64,000 nt of DNA from Sphingomonas sp. CBMAI 2297. Its GTDB lineage: Bacteria; Pseudomonadota; Alphaproteobacteria; Sphingomonadales; Sphingomonadaceae. Made by a program: the position numbers and the translations under genes. The DNA lies in assembly GCF_029870595.1 (NCBI RefSeq), contig NZ_JAPDIR010000006.1, forward strand, positions 203,661-267,660, in the 5' to 3' direction. Positions 26,175-35,123 of this stretch are shown piece by piece. How positions within the stretch are numbered: the first letter of the stretch is position 1; each line of letters begins with the position of its first letter. The notes beneath the pieces were generated by a model, which did not search any database, had not been told where the DNA came from, and saw only the letters and a program-made list of their open reading frames with translations.

Positions 26175-26906
26175 ATGGCGCCGCGTCCGCTGAGCGCCGC
26201 CGAGTTGCTGGATGCCGCATCGGCATGCCGCGGTCGCTCGGCAGCGGAGAAAGGCATCTATCTCGCCGCGCTCGGCATGCCGGACCAGAGTTTCGGCGCC
26301 TGCGCGGCGCTGCCGATCGGCGCGCGCGACGCGGCGATCGTGGCGCTGCGCCAGGCAATGTTCGGCGATCGGATCGAGCTTTCGGCGAAATGCCCGAATT
26401 GCGAGGCGCGGCTCGACGTGGCGATGGCGTCGGCGGCGCTGCTCGCGATCGCGGGGCCGGCAGCGGAGGCAATGGCCGAGGTCGTGATCGACGGCGATCG
26501 CTTCGCGGTGCGCCCGGCCGACAGCGCCGACCTTGCCGCCATCGGCTGGATCCCGGACATCGACGAAGCACGCGCCGAACTCGCCCGGCGATGCCTGGTG
26601 CCGGCGGAGGGGGCCGAGGTGCCGCCCTGGCTCGAGGAGACCGAAGTCGACGCGATCGGCGCGGCGATGGCCGAGATCGATCCGGCCGGCGACCCGTTCG
26701 TCGCGCTCCATTGCCCCGAATGCGATCGCGAATGGGATGCGCCCGTCGATATCGCCGGAGTGCTGGCGGGCGAGATCGAGGGCGCGGCCGATGCCCTGCT
26801 CGACGAGATCCACCTGCTTGCCCAGGCCTATCATTGGAGCGAGGCGGCAATCCTTGCGCTCGGCCCGGAGCGGCGGCGCGCCTATCTTGCGCGGTTGCAG
26901 CAATGA
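26175..26906 (+). CDS. eCIS-associated protein with two CPxC motifs (predicted zinc ribbon; baseplate chaperone-like)
   Basis: 243 residues. A CPNC at about residue 74 and a CPEC at about residue 180 could together bind one metal, with helical segments on each side (LLDEIHLLAQAYHWSEAAIL near the C-terminus). Proteins of this type, remotely like T4 baseplate hub/chaperone proteins, are found near the tube gene of phage-like contractile clusters (family knowledge, remembered loosely). A cytoplasmic assembly role is likely. It overlaps the next gene (ATGA). Confidence 0.65.
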   Translation: MAPRPLSAAELLDAASACRGRSAAEKGIYLAALGMPDQSFGACAALPIGARDAAIVALRQAMFGDRIELSAKCPNCEARLDVAMASAALLAIAGPAAEAMAEVVIDGDRFAVRPADSADLAAIGWIPDIDEARAELARRCLVPAEGAEVPPWLEETEVDAIGAAMAEIDPAGDPFVALHCPECDREWDAPVDIAGVLAGEIEGAADALLDEIHLLAQAYHWSEAAILALGPERRRAYLARLQQ

Positions 26907-28843
26907 GCGACATGCTCGCCCGGCTGGCGGCACGCGCCCAGGAAAGCCCGGTCGTGCTCGGCCGCCGCATCGGCTATCGCTTCGCCCCCACGGCGGACCA
27001 TCAGGAAGCCTGGCCGGGGGAAGAGGCCTGGCTGGGCGAGCAGCGGATCACCCGGCCGAACGCGTCGGTATCGCTGCCGCAGGCCGGCGACGTGCCGGAT
27101 GAGCCGCACCCGGGGCCGGCGAGGCCCCGTACCGAGACTGGCCTTGCCGAGGCTGGCGGCATGCCCGCGGAATGGCCCGCCGGCCGCTCGGCGCGGGCTC
27201 CACGGACGGACGCGAGCGATACCGCCGACGCGCCCCTTCCGGTCGAGCCCCAGGCATCGGGCCGGCGCTTCCGCACGAGCACCACCGGGCTCGACGCCGC
27301 ATCAGGCGAAGGCGCGCCGATCACGCAGGCGATGGCGCCGGAGGCTCCGGCGATGACGGTGGCGCCCATCCTGCCAGCGCGCACGACCCCGCATGGCGAG
27401 CCTTCCGCCCGCGCGCCCGGGCCTCTGACACGGGGGCCGGCGTCGACCACCCCGGCGGATGCGGTGCCGCCGGTTGCTCCCCCGCAAACGGCCCCGGCTA
27501 CCGAGCCATCCGCGAATGTCCCCGCCACCAATGCCATCGCGCGCGCCACGGCGGCGACTCCCGCACCGACGGCGAGCGTTCGCGCCGATGCGCCCGGCCT
27601 GCCCACCCCTGCGCCGGTGGCCGCTTCCTCCTCCGTGCCCGCGCCGGGGCCGGTCGCGCAGCGCAAGGTCGCCGCTTCCGCGCGGCCCATAGCGGAGAAG
27701 GCACAGCCGGCATCGCCCATGCAAAGGGCTATGATCGCGCGGGAAGGCAGCCTGCCCATGGACAGCGCGGCCGGGACCAGCCTCCCCACCCCCGCGAGCG
27801 CGCGCGGCGATGTGCCCGAGGCGCTTGGCGCGGCCGAAGTCTCCCCCTCGCCGGCGGGAGAGGCCCGCACTCCCCTGGCTCCGGCCAAAGCGCCGGTCTC
27901 GCCAGCGCCCTCCGGCGCGCGTCGCGCCGCGGCGGTTCCGCCGGGTAAATCCTCGATCCTCGGGCCCGGGGCAGAGGGGGGAGCGCCGATCGCTTCGGCC
28001 GGCCGGCTGGCGGCCACCACTTCCGCTCCGTTCGAAGCCATGGCGCGAACGGTGCCCGCCCCCATGGCACCGGCCGCCGCGAGCGATCCGATGGTGCCGC
28101 CGCGCGATGCACGCGTCGCGATCGCCAGCCCTCCCGCCGAAGCCGCGTCGCGGCCCGAAGCAGCGCCCCCGTCGATGCCCGCAGCGTCTCCGGCCTCGCC
28201 TTCCGCTCCGGCCAAGGAGCTACGCGCTGCTCTGTCGCAGCGCCCGGCCTCGGATGCTGCGTCGCGGCCTCCGACGCGCTCCCTCGAAACCGAGGAGCCG
28301 CCCGCGCCGCACGGCTCCGCAAAGCCTGCCCCCGGCGTGCCGGCCGCTGCTCCGCCTGCGATCGCGGGGCGGCCGGCGCGCCCCGGACCGTCCGGCGAAC
28401 CGCGCGCGCTTCCCGCCACGCTCCCGGCAACGGCGACCGCCGCAATGGCGGAGCCCGCCGCGCTACCGCCATCGGCCTCGGCGGGCCCGGCCCGGGACGC
28501 GCAGGCGCGGGATCGCGGTCCCCGGCGCGAGGCGCGGTCCGCGCCCGGGGAGCGGCCCGCCGCGCCCGAACGACGTGAGGCGGAGGCGGCGCGTCCCGCC
28601 ACCGAAACGCGCCGCGTGCCCGCGCGCATGCACGATACGCCGGCGGCGACGCGATCGGTGGCCGCGGAAGTCGTGCCGTTGCCCCGGCCCGAACGCCGGC
28701 CCCCGCCTGCCGCGCAAGCATCGGGCGACATCCGCATCGACATCGGCCGCATCGCGATCGACCTGCCGCGCCCACGCACGCCCCCGGCGCGCCCACAGCC
28801 GCCGCCGCTCAAGGCCAAGCCGCGCGGAGGGCCGGACGCATGA
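26903..28843 (+). CDS. eCIS-associated Pro/Ala-rich, mostly disordered protein with terminal IGRI motif
   Basis: 646 residues from the ATG at 26903, overlapping the previous stop. An upstream reading from 26129 belongs to another gene's frame. Residues 1-30 (MLARLAARAQESPVVLGRRI) look folded. The next ~580 are low-complexity Pro/Ala/Ser/Arg. Near the C-terminus is DIRIDIGRIAIDLPRPRTP. A Pro-rich protein ending with a similar IGRIEV-like peptide recurs in eCIS loci between tube and Pvc16-like genes (family knowledge). The function is not established. With no recognisable tape-measure gene here, a length-setting role is a speculative alternative. Confidence 0.75.
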   Translation: MSDMLARLAARAQESPVVLGRRIGYRFAPTADHQEAWPGEEAWLGEQRITRPNASVSLPQAGDVPDEPHPGPARPRTETGLAEAGGMPAEWPAGRSARAPRTDASDTADAPLPVEPQASGRRFRTSTTGLDAASGEGAPITQAMAPEAPAMTVAPILPARTTPHGEPSARAPGPLTRGPASTTPADAVPPVAPPQTAPATEPSANVPATNAIARATAATPAPTASVRADAPGLPTPAPVAASSSVPAPGPVAQRKVAASARPIAEKAQPASPMQRAMIAREGSLPMDSAAGTSLPTPASARGDVPEALGAAEVSPSPAGEARTPLAPAKAPVSPAPSGARRAAAVPPGKSSILGPGAEGGAPIASAGRLAATTSAPFEAMARTVPAPMAPAAASDPMVPPRDARVAIASPPAEAASRPEAAPPSMPAASPASPSAPAKELRAALSQRPASDAASRPPTRSLETEEPPAPHGSAKPAPGVPAAAPPAIAGRPARPGPSGEPRALPATLPATATAAMAEPAALPPSASAGPARDAQARDRGPRREARSAPGERPAAPERREAEAARPATETRRVPARMHDTPAATRSVAAEVVPLPRPERRPPPAAQASGDIRIDIGRIAIDLPRPRTPPARPQPPPLKAKPRGGPDA

Positions 28844-30066
28844 ATTCCAGCTTCTCGATCGCCGCCTGCACCGTGGCGATCGCCGACCGGCTGCACATGT
28901 TCATCGGCGACGCGGTGCCGGGCGCGCGCGTGACCACGCTCAATCCGGGCTCCGAAGCGCTGCGCACCGGCGATCCGTTCGTGAACCTCTATCTGTTCCG
29001 CACCACCCGCAACGGGTTCGTCTCGAACAACGACCTGCCGACGCGCGGGCCGCTCGGCGGGGCGAAGAACTCGCCGGTGCTCAAGCTCGACCTCGACTAT
29101 ATGATCACCTTTTTCGGCGACGATGCGCGGCTCGATCCGCAGCGGCTGCTCGGGCTGGTCGCGGGTGGACTCAATGCCGAACCCTATATCCCTAGCGACA
29201 TGCTGCGCGCGGCGGTGGCGAGCACGCCCTGGCTCGGCGGCGGAGCCGGCAGCCAGGAATTGCCACGCGACGAGATCGTGGTCACGCCGCTCAACATGGC
29301 GCCGGACGCGATGGCACGGCTGTGGTCCGAGTTCGTCAACGTCCCCTATCAGCTCACGCAGCTCTACACGGCGATGCCGATCGCGATCGAATACCGGCTG
29401 CCGGTCCAGCCCGTGCTGCCCGTGCGCCGCATCGGCCTGCGCGCGCTGCCGTCGCGCTCGATCGTGATCATCGACCTTGTCGACGCCGCCAATCCGGACC
29501 TGCCGATCTCCGGCGGCTGCACGCTCGCGATCCGCACGCCCAATCCCGCCCAACCCGGTCTTTCGGTGCTGCTGAACGGCATCGCGGCAAAGGATGTGAC
29601 CAGCGGCTTCGACGCGCAGGGCCATGCCGCGCTGCTCGTTCCGCTGACCGGCGCGCAGCCCGCGCCGCTCGCCTTTGGGAACCTCACCGTCAAACTGGTG
29701 AAGCACGGCCCGGACGGCAAGGACATAGAAGCCGAATCCCCCGCTTTCGCGGCGAGCATCGTGCCGGGCTTCGCCGGCGCGCCCTCCATCGGCGCGGACG
29801 GCAAGCAACTGGACTTCGCGATGGCGCTGGCCGTGCCCGCCCAGGCGAGCGCGACCGCGCTCCTTTTCGCGCGCGGCGCGAAATCGACCTCGTACAAGAT
29901 CCCCTGCCTTCCCCGCGCCGATGCGGCAACCGCGCTGGCCGCGCCGCTCATGGGAGTTGCCCCCGGAGACTATCTGGCCAGCATCGAGATCGATGGCGTC
30001 GCCAGCCTGCTCGACTGGGAGGGCGGCGCCTATACGGGCCCGCGCGTCACGGTGCCGGGGAGCTGA
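28840..30066 (+). CDS. Pvc16/Afp16-like tail terminator/cap protein (DUF4255)
   Basis: 408 residues. The first ~190 are the DUF4255 domain (VNLYLFRTTRNGFVSNNDLP, KLDLDYMITFFGDDARLDPQ, YQLTQLYTAMPIAIEYRLPV), the family of Pvc16/Afp16 that caps the end of tube and sheath and defines particle length. Residues ~200-408 form an extra beta-rich region absent from minimal versions. The ATG overlaps the preceding stop. It is an eCIS hallmark that distinguishes this locus from ordinary prophage tails. Confidence 0.9.
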   Translation: MNSSFSIAACTVAIADRLHMFIGDAVPGARVTTLNPGSEALRTGDPFVNLYLFRTTRNGFVSNNDLPTRGPLGGAKNSPVLKLDLDYMITFFGDDARLDPQRLLGLVAGGLNAEPYIPSDMLRAAVASTPWLGGGAGSQELPRDEIVVTPLNMAPDAMARLWSEFVNVPYQLTQLYTAMPIAIEYRLPVQPVLPVRRIGLRALPSRSIVIIDLVDAANPDLPISGGCTLAIRTPNPAQPGLSVLLNGIAAKDVTSGFDAQGHAALLVPLTGAQPAPLAFGNLTVKLVKHGPDGKDIEAESPAFAASIVPGFAGAPSIGADGKQLDFAMALAVPAQASATALLFARGAKSTSYKIPCLPRADAATALAAPLMGVAPGDYLASIEIDGVASLLDWEGGAYTGPRVTVPGS

Positions 30067-32036
30067 TGATGGCGGAGATCCCCCATGTCGCCCGCCTGCA
30101 GGACGCGGTCACCGCCGTCGAGCGCATGCTCGAGGACTATGCCCGCACCCGCTCGCGCCCCGGCCTGCGCCACGAGCTGTCGCAACCGCAGGAGGCCGGG
30201 CTCGGCGAACCGGTCCCGGGCTCGGCGTTCGACGCGCTGGCGAGCTGGTTCTCGCTCACCGCCTTCGAGCAGGGCGTGATCGCGCTGGCCGCCGGCTTCG
30301 AGATCTCGCCCGACATCGCCAATCTTTGCGCGCTCGCCCAGGGCGATCCCGCCACCCCCTATCCGACGACGCTCCTGGCGCTCGCCATATTCGCCCATCT
30401 CGAGGGCGCCTCCCAGGCCGCGTTCGCGCCGTCGGCGCCGCTTCGATACTGGCAGCTGATCAAGGCGGAAGGCACGCAGCCGGGAAGCCGGCTTCAGCAA
30501 CGCTTCGTCATGCCGGACGCGGTGCTCTCGTTCCTCGTCGGCCAGCCCGTGCTCGACGACGCCCTTGCCGACACCGTCCGCCCGCTCGACCTCGCGCCGC
30601 AGCTGCCCGCGGACGGCGTCCTCGCGCACCGGCTCGCGCGGACCGTCCATGCATCGGGCATGGATGCCACCCTCCACCTCGCTGCCGAGCCGAGCCGCCG
30701 CGCGCTCGGCGTGGCGGCAGGCGCCGCGGCGGCCCTCGGCCTCCTGCCCTTCCATCTGCCGCTCGCCCGCCTGACGCCCGAGGCGGAACGCGACGGCTTC
30801 TTCCGGCTGTGGCAGCGCGATCGGCTCGCGCTGCGCGCCGCGCTGCTCCTGTCCTTCGAGGAGCCGCCGGGCGAGTTCCAGCTGAGCGCGATCTGCCGGC
30901 TGATCGGCGAAGGCACCGGGCCGCTGTTCCTGATCGGTGCGGCGGGCCAGTCGATCGCCGAGCGGGCGCCCGGCGCGGTGATCCGCATGTCCCTGCCCAA
31001 GACCGACCCGCATGAGGTCGCCGACCATCTTGCCGCCAGTCTGGACCAGGACGCCACGCCGGCGCTGCGCGATATCGCCGCCCGCTTCCGCCTGCCCCTG
31101 CCGACGCTGGAGAGCTGCGCCACGGTGGCGCGCGCCAAGGCGGAGGAGACCGAGGCGCCGGCATCGCAGGCGGCGATCCTGGACGAGATGCTGCCGCTGC
31201 TCCGCGATCAGGTGCGCGAAGCCATGAGCGGCCTCGCCGATCCGGTGCCGGTGCGGATGACGCTGGACAACCTCGTCCTGCCCGAGGCGGCGCGGGCGGT
31301 ATTGGGGCAGATCATCGCCCGCCAGCGCAACCGGGCGCGCGTGATGGAGGAATGGGGATTTGCCGCCGCGGGCGGCGGCGCGCAGGGCATGAGCGTGCTG
31401 TTCGCCGGCCCCAGCGGCACCGGCAAGACGATGGCGGCGGAGGCGCTTGCGCATGCGTTGTCGCTCGACCTGTTCCGGGTCGACCTGTCGCGGATCGTCG
31501 ACAAATATATCGGCGAGACCGAGAAACGGCTCGCCGCGCTGTTCGATGCCGCCGACATGACCGACGCGATCCTGCTGTTCGACGAAGCCGATGTGCTGTT
31601 CGGCCGGCGGACCGAAGTGAAGGACTCGCACGATCACTACGCCAATCTCGAAGTCGGCTATCTGCTGCAGCGGATCGAGGCGTTTCGCGGGATCGCGGTG
31701 CTTACCACCAACCTGGCGAACGCGATCGACGACGCGTTCGCGCGCCGCTTCGCCTTCAGCCTGCATTTCGAATTCCCCTCGCTCGACGAGCGCCAGCGTA
31801 TCTGGCGGGGCGCTTTCCCGGCGGCCGCACCGGCGGGCGGGCTCGATTGGGACCGGCTCGCCCGGCTGACGCTCACCGGCGGCCAGATCCGGGTCGTCTC
31901 GATCAATGCGGCGATGCTCGCCTCGGAGGAGGAGGCCGCGATCTCGATGGGCCATATCGCCCGCGCGCTGGAAAGCGAATATGCCAAGCAGCGCCGGCGC
32001 GTGCCACCGGCCGAGCTCGCGGACTGGCCGGCATGA
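30066..32036 (+). CDS. eCIS AAA+ ATPase (Afp15/Pvc15-like)
   Basis: 656 residues from the ATG at 30066 (TGATG junction). The N-terminal ~400 residues are the helical/winged region typical of Pvc15 with a poorly conserved first ATPase module. A single canonical AAA+ domain follows with Walker A GPSGTGKTM near 448, Walker B ILLFDEADVLF near 501, and sensor/arginine-finger segments (LTTNLANAIDDAFARRF). It is required for particle assembly or effector loading in Afp/PVC. The family is diagnostic of eCIS. Confidence 0.94.
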   Translation: MMAEIPHVARLQDAVTAVERMLEDYARTRSRPGLRHELSQPQEAGLGEPVPGSAFDALASWFSLTAFEQGVIALAAGFEISPDIANLCALAQGDPATPYPTTLLALAIFAHLEGASQAAFAPSAPLRYWQLIKAEGTQPGSRLQQRFVMPDAVLSFLVGQPVLDDALADTVRPLDLAPQLPADGVLAHRLARTVHASGMDATLHLAAEPSRRALGVAAGAAAALGLLPFHLPLARLTPEAERDGFFRLWQRDRLALRAALLLSFEEPPGEFQLSAICRLIGEGTGPLFLIGAAGQSIAERAPGAVIRMSLPKTDPHEVADHLAASLDQDATPALRDIAARFRLPLPTLESCATVARAKAEETEAPASQAAILDEMLPLLRDQVREAMSGLADPVPVRMTLDNLVLPEAARAVLGQIIARQRNRARVMEEWGFAAAGGGAQGMSVLFAGPSGTGKTMAAEALAHALSLDLFRVDLSRIVDKYIGETEKRLAALFDAADMTDAILLFDEADVLFGRRTEVKDSHDHYANLEVGYLLQRIEAFRGIAVLTTNLANAIDDAFARRFAFSLHFEFPSLDERQRIWRGAFPAAAPAGGLDWDRLARLTLTGGQIRVVSINAAMLASEEEAAISMGHIARALESEYAKQRRRVPPAELADWPA

Positions 32037-32212
32037 GCCGCCCGCCGCGCCCGCCCGCAAATCTCTCCGCGCCGATCGACGCGGCGATCTCCCGCGACCC
32101 GCGGGTGCGCGCCGCGCTGGCCCGGCTCGATGCCGGGCAGCGCGATCATGTCCGCCGCGCGATCGCCCAGGCGATCCGGGCAAAGCTGCGCGAACGCGGA
32201 GGCCCGCAATGA
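32033..32212 (+). CDS. 59-residue eCIS-operon protein, unknown function
   Basis: ATG at 32033 overlaps the ATPase stop, and the TGA at 32210-32212 overlaps the next start, so it is coupled on both sides. It is basic and Arg-rich with a C-terminal amphipathic helix (LDAGQRDHVRRAIAQAIRAK). No family recognised. The double ATGA coupling argues that it is translated. Confidence 0.65.
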   Translation: MSRPPRPPANLSAPIDAAISRDPRVRAALARLDAGQRDHVRRAIAQAIRAKLRERGGPQ

Positions 32213-32859
32213 CGCCCTATCCCAACAGCCCGCACATCCTGAAGGCCGCCCTGATCAGCATGGGCGGCACCATCCCCGTTCCCCGGCTGATCCTGCTGCA
32301 ATATAATCCCGCCGAGCTCACCCGGCAGCTCCATCCCGATTTCGAGAAGACGGGAGACACGCCCACCGGGACCAACCTGCTCGCCGGCCCCGCGGTCGAG
32401 ACGATCCAGATGACCGCGCGGATCAGCGCGGTCGACCAGCTCGAGAGCAACGACGCGACGGCGATGGCGTTCGGCATCCACCCCCAGCTCGCCACGCTGG
32501 AGATGATGCTGTTCCCGACGACCAGCTCGATCGTGCAGAGCCTCGCCCAGATGGCGCTCGGCGTGCTCGAGATCGTGCCGCCGGAATCCCCGCTCACCGT
32601 GTTCGTCTGGGGTCCGCAGCGCGTGATGCCCGTTCAGATCACCAGCTATAGCGTCACCGAGACGATGCACGACACGCGCCTGAACCCCATCGACGCGAAT
32701 GTGACGATGGATATGAAGGTGCTGACCTATCAGGACTTTTCGCCGAGCCAGACCGGCTTCTACCTCTATCTCGCCAATCTGGCCGAGCGCGAGCTGATGT
32801 CGGCGGTGGGCACGGTGCAGAGCGGCGCCAGCATCATTTCGGGGGCGCTCTCGCTATGA
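32209..32859 (+). CDS. CIS tube-initiator/adaptor protein (Afp7/Pvc7 N-domain-like)
   Basis: 216 residues. Segments LILLQYNPAELTRQLHPDFE, ETIQMTARISAVDQLESNDA and VMPVQITSYSVTETMHDTRL match the CIS-tube N-terminal domain found in Pvc7/Afp7, the adaptor between hub and tube. In most eCIS this domain is fused to a C-terminal LysM; here LysM is encoded by the next, overlapping gene. Small hydrophobic C-terminal tail. Confidence 0.85.
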   Translation: MTPYPNSPHILKAALISMGGTIPVPRLILLQYNPAELTRQLHPDFEKTGDTPTGTNLLAGPAVETIQMTARISAVDQLESNDATAMAFGIHPQLATLEMMLFPTTSSIVQSLAQMALGVLEIVPPESPLTVFVWGPQRVMPVQITSYSVTETMHDTRLNPIDANVTMDMKVLTYQDFSPSQTGFYLYLANLAERELMSAVGTVQSGASIISGALSL

Positions 32860-33314
32860 ACGGCCGCCGGCTCAGCCGCTATCCGACGCAGATCGAGCAT
32901 GCCGCCCCCGGCAAGCTGGTTCGCGTCCGCACGCGCCATGTGCCCGCGGCTTCGCCTGCCACGTCCGGCGCCGATGCCGCGACGGACGCCGAGGATGCCG
33001 TTCCCTATCTCGCGCGTTCCATCCTGCCGCTTGCGACCACGTTCCAGCCCCAGACCAGCTACACGATCCAGGCCGGCGACCGGCTCGACAATATCTCGGC
33101 CAGGCTGCTCGGCGATCCCCTGCTCTACTGGATGCTGCTCGAGGCGAACAATGTCAGCGACCCCGCGACGCTATGCGCGGTGCCGGGGCGCAAGATCATC
33201 GTTCCCGCCGTGGTGGGCCAGGCCAATGACCCGTTCGACCAGCCCAAGGCCTCACGCCGGGGAACCGCCGCCGCGCCCACCGACCAGACCGACGACCGCG
33301 AGGAAAGCCCATGA
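32856..33314 (+). CDS. LysM-domain protein (detached Afp7 C-terminal part)
   Basis: 152 residues. After ~65 residues of basic, Ala-rich sequence comes a LysM-like domain, TSYTIQAGDRLDNISARLLG to VPGRKIIVPAV (about 67-120). The end is charged and disordered. In phage and eCIS baseplates LysM proteins (gp53-like) staple hub to wedge and may contact peptidoglycan. ATGA overlaps on both sides. The pair with the previous gene looks like a split Afp7. Confidence 0.85.
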   Translation: MNGRRLSRYPTQIEHAAPGKLVRVRTRHVPAASPATSGADAATDAEDAVPYLARSILPLATTFQPQTSYTIQAGDRLDNISARLLGDPLLYWMLLEANNVSDPATLCAVPGRKIIVPAVVGQANDPFDQPKASRRGTAAAPTDQTDDREESP

Positions 33315-34465
33315 GCTTTCCCGTCGGCATCCAGCTCGCCGTGCTGGCGGGCACCCAGGAAGTCCCCACTCCGATCGGGCCCGGGCTGGCCGATCTGCTG
33401 ATCGAGGCCGAGGTTACCGAAGTCGCCGACGGCCAGGCGGCATTCCGCCTCACCTTCGGCGCGCAGCGGACCGACAATGGCAAGGGCATGCAGGTCCAGG
33501 TGCTGGCCGACGGCCGCCTCTCGACGGGCAACCGCGTGCTGATCATGGCGATGCAGGCCGCGCTGCCGACGGTGCTGATCGACGGGCTGATCACCGATAT
33601 CTGGCTCGATCCCGCGCGGAATCCGAACCAGAGCCGCGTCGTGATCAGCGGCGCGGACCTGAGCGTCGCCATGGACCTGACCGAGAAGATCCGCGGCTAT
33701 CCCGACATGGACGACGAGCTGATCGTGCTTGAGATCCTGGCCGAATATGAGCGGTTCGCGATCGTCCCGGAAACGATTCCGCCGGTCGAGGCCGATTTCC
33801 CGACGATCGTCCAGCGCACGCCGATCCAGTACGGCACCGACCTGGAATATCTCTACACGCTAGCGAACCGCTACGGCTATGTGTTCACGCTGCGCCCCGG
33901 CCCGGTGCCGCTCACCAACACCGCCTATTGGGGGCCGCCCAAGCGTGTCGGCATTCCCGCGCCCGCGCTCACCGTCGGCAACAGCACTTTCGCCAATGTC
34001 GACCAGCTGACCTTCACGCAGGACGGCCGCTCCGCCTTCCAGGTCTCGGGCCTGATCCCGGGGCCGCTCGAGGCCACGCCGGCATTGCCGGTGATGGCGC
34101 TCGAGCCGACGCTCCTGCCACCGCTCGCGCTCAAGAGCCCGTTCCCGATCTCCTCGCTGCTCGGCATGAAGCTGCCGACCGGATCGGACGGGTTCGACGA
34201 GATCCGGGCGATGGGCTTCGCGCAGGGGCGCGTCAACCGGTCGTCCACCACCGTGGCCAAGGCCGAGGGGGAGCTCAACGTCGAGAAATATGGCTCGATC
34301 CTGCGCGCCGGCGGCCTTGTCGGCGTGCGCGGCGCGGGCACCACCTTCGACGGCAATTGGAGCGTCGCCGAGGTGCATCACAAGCTCAAGCGGAACGAAT
34401 ATAAGCAGGCATTCAAGCTGGAGCGCGACGGCACCGATCCCCTGTTGCCGGTGGTGGTGCCATGA
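33311..34465 (+). CDS. Baseplate hub protein, gpD/VgrG N-terminal-like (Afp8 N-part)
   Basis: 384 residues resembling phage late control gene D / VgrG hub domains: QAAFRLTFGAQRTDNGKG, LPTVLIDGLITDIWLDPAR, YGTDLEYLYTLANRYGYVF and GTTFDGNWSVAEVHHKLKRN. It forms the trimeric hub that holds the spike. In Afp8/Pvc8 and VgrG this domain is fused to the OB/needle domain; here that part is the next gene. Confidence 0.88.
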   Translation: MSFPVGIQLAVLAGTQEVPTPIGPGLADLLIEAEVTEVADGQAAFRLTFGAQRTDNGKGMQVQVLADGRLSTGNRVLIMAMQAALPTVLIDGLITDIWLDPARNPNQSRVVISGADLSVAMDLTEKIRGYPDMDDELIVLEILAEYERFAIVPETIPPVEADFPTIVQRTPIQYGTDLEYLYTLANRYGYVFTLRPGPVPLTNTAYWGPPKRVGIPAPALTVGNSTFANVDQLTFTQDGRSAFQVSGLIPGPLEATPALPVMALEPTLLPPLALKSPFPISSLLGMKLPTGSDGFDEIRAMGFAQGRVNRSSTTVAKAEGELNVEKYGSILRAGGLVGVRGAGTTFDGNWSVAEVHHKLKRNEYKQAFKLERDGTDPLLPVVVP

Positions 34466-34492
34466 GCGCGCGGCACGGCCAGGGAGGCAGGG

Positions 34493-35086
34493 ATGAAGCA
34501 GTTCTGGGGCAAGTATCGCGGCGTCGTCGTCGACAACGAGGACCCGCTGATGCTCGGCCGGCTCCAGGTGCTGGTGCCGATGGTGCTCGGCGAAGTGGCG
34601 ACGGCATGGGCCATGCCCTGCGTCCCCTATGCCGGGCTGCAGGTAGGCTTCTACATGATGCCGCCGGTGGGCGCGGCGATCTGGGTGGAGTTCGAGGGCG
34701 GCGACCTCGACTATCCGATCTGGGCGGGCTGTTTCTGGCGCGAGGGCGAGCGCCCGATCGAGGCGGAACTGCCGACGATGCGCATGATCCAGACCAGCTC
34801 GGGCAAGCTGCTGTTCAACGACCTGCCCGGCGAGGGCGGCTTCACGCTGACGGTGACCGATCCCGCGGTGGCGGTGCCGGTGGTGGTGAGCGGATCGAGC
34901 ACCGGCGTGGTGATCAGCCTGGCGGAAATCCGCATCACCATGAACGAATCCGGCGTCAACATCCTTGCCGAGCCGGGCACGCTGGCCGTGACCATGGAAG
35001 GCTTCACGATCGCCCACGGCTCGGCGATGGTGGGCGGCGTCGAGCCCGAGGTCTCGATCAACGAGGGCGGGCTCACGGTGCTGTAG
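34493..35086 (+). CDS. Spike / baseplate assembly protein V (gpV, Afp8 C-part)
   Basis: 197 residues. The N-terminal OB-fold is clear: FWGKYRGVVVDNEDPLMLGR, PVGAAIWVEFEGGDLDYPIW and AGCFWREGE, the Phage_base_V pattern. The C-terminal ~100 residues (TVTDPAVAVPVVVSGSSTGV onward) are beta-repeat-like, as in a needle. It starts at ATG 34493 after GGGAGGCAGGG; an earlier ATG at 34462 belongs to a different frame. It probably carries the DUF4280 tip protein. Confidence 0.88.
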   Translation: MKQFWGKYRGVVVDNEDPLMLGRLQVLVPMVLGEVATAWAMPCVPYAGLQVGFYMMPPVGAAIWVEFEGGDLDYPIWAGCFWREGERPIEAELPTMRMIQTSSGKLLFNDLPGEGGFTLTVTDPAVAVPVVVSGSSTGVVISLAEIRITMNESGVNILAEPGTLAVTMEGFTIAHGSAMVGGVEPEVSINEGGLTVL

Positions 35087-35123
35087 CCGCATCGATGGCG
35101 GGCAGCGGGCGGAGGGCGCGCGG

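Noticed and set aside
27001..29808. 935-codon minus-strand frame opposite the Pro-rich and Pvc16-like genes
   Set aside because: Low-complexity antisense of a Pro/Ala-rich gene; it spans a gene junction and shows no motif.
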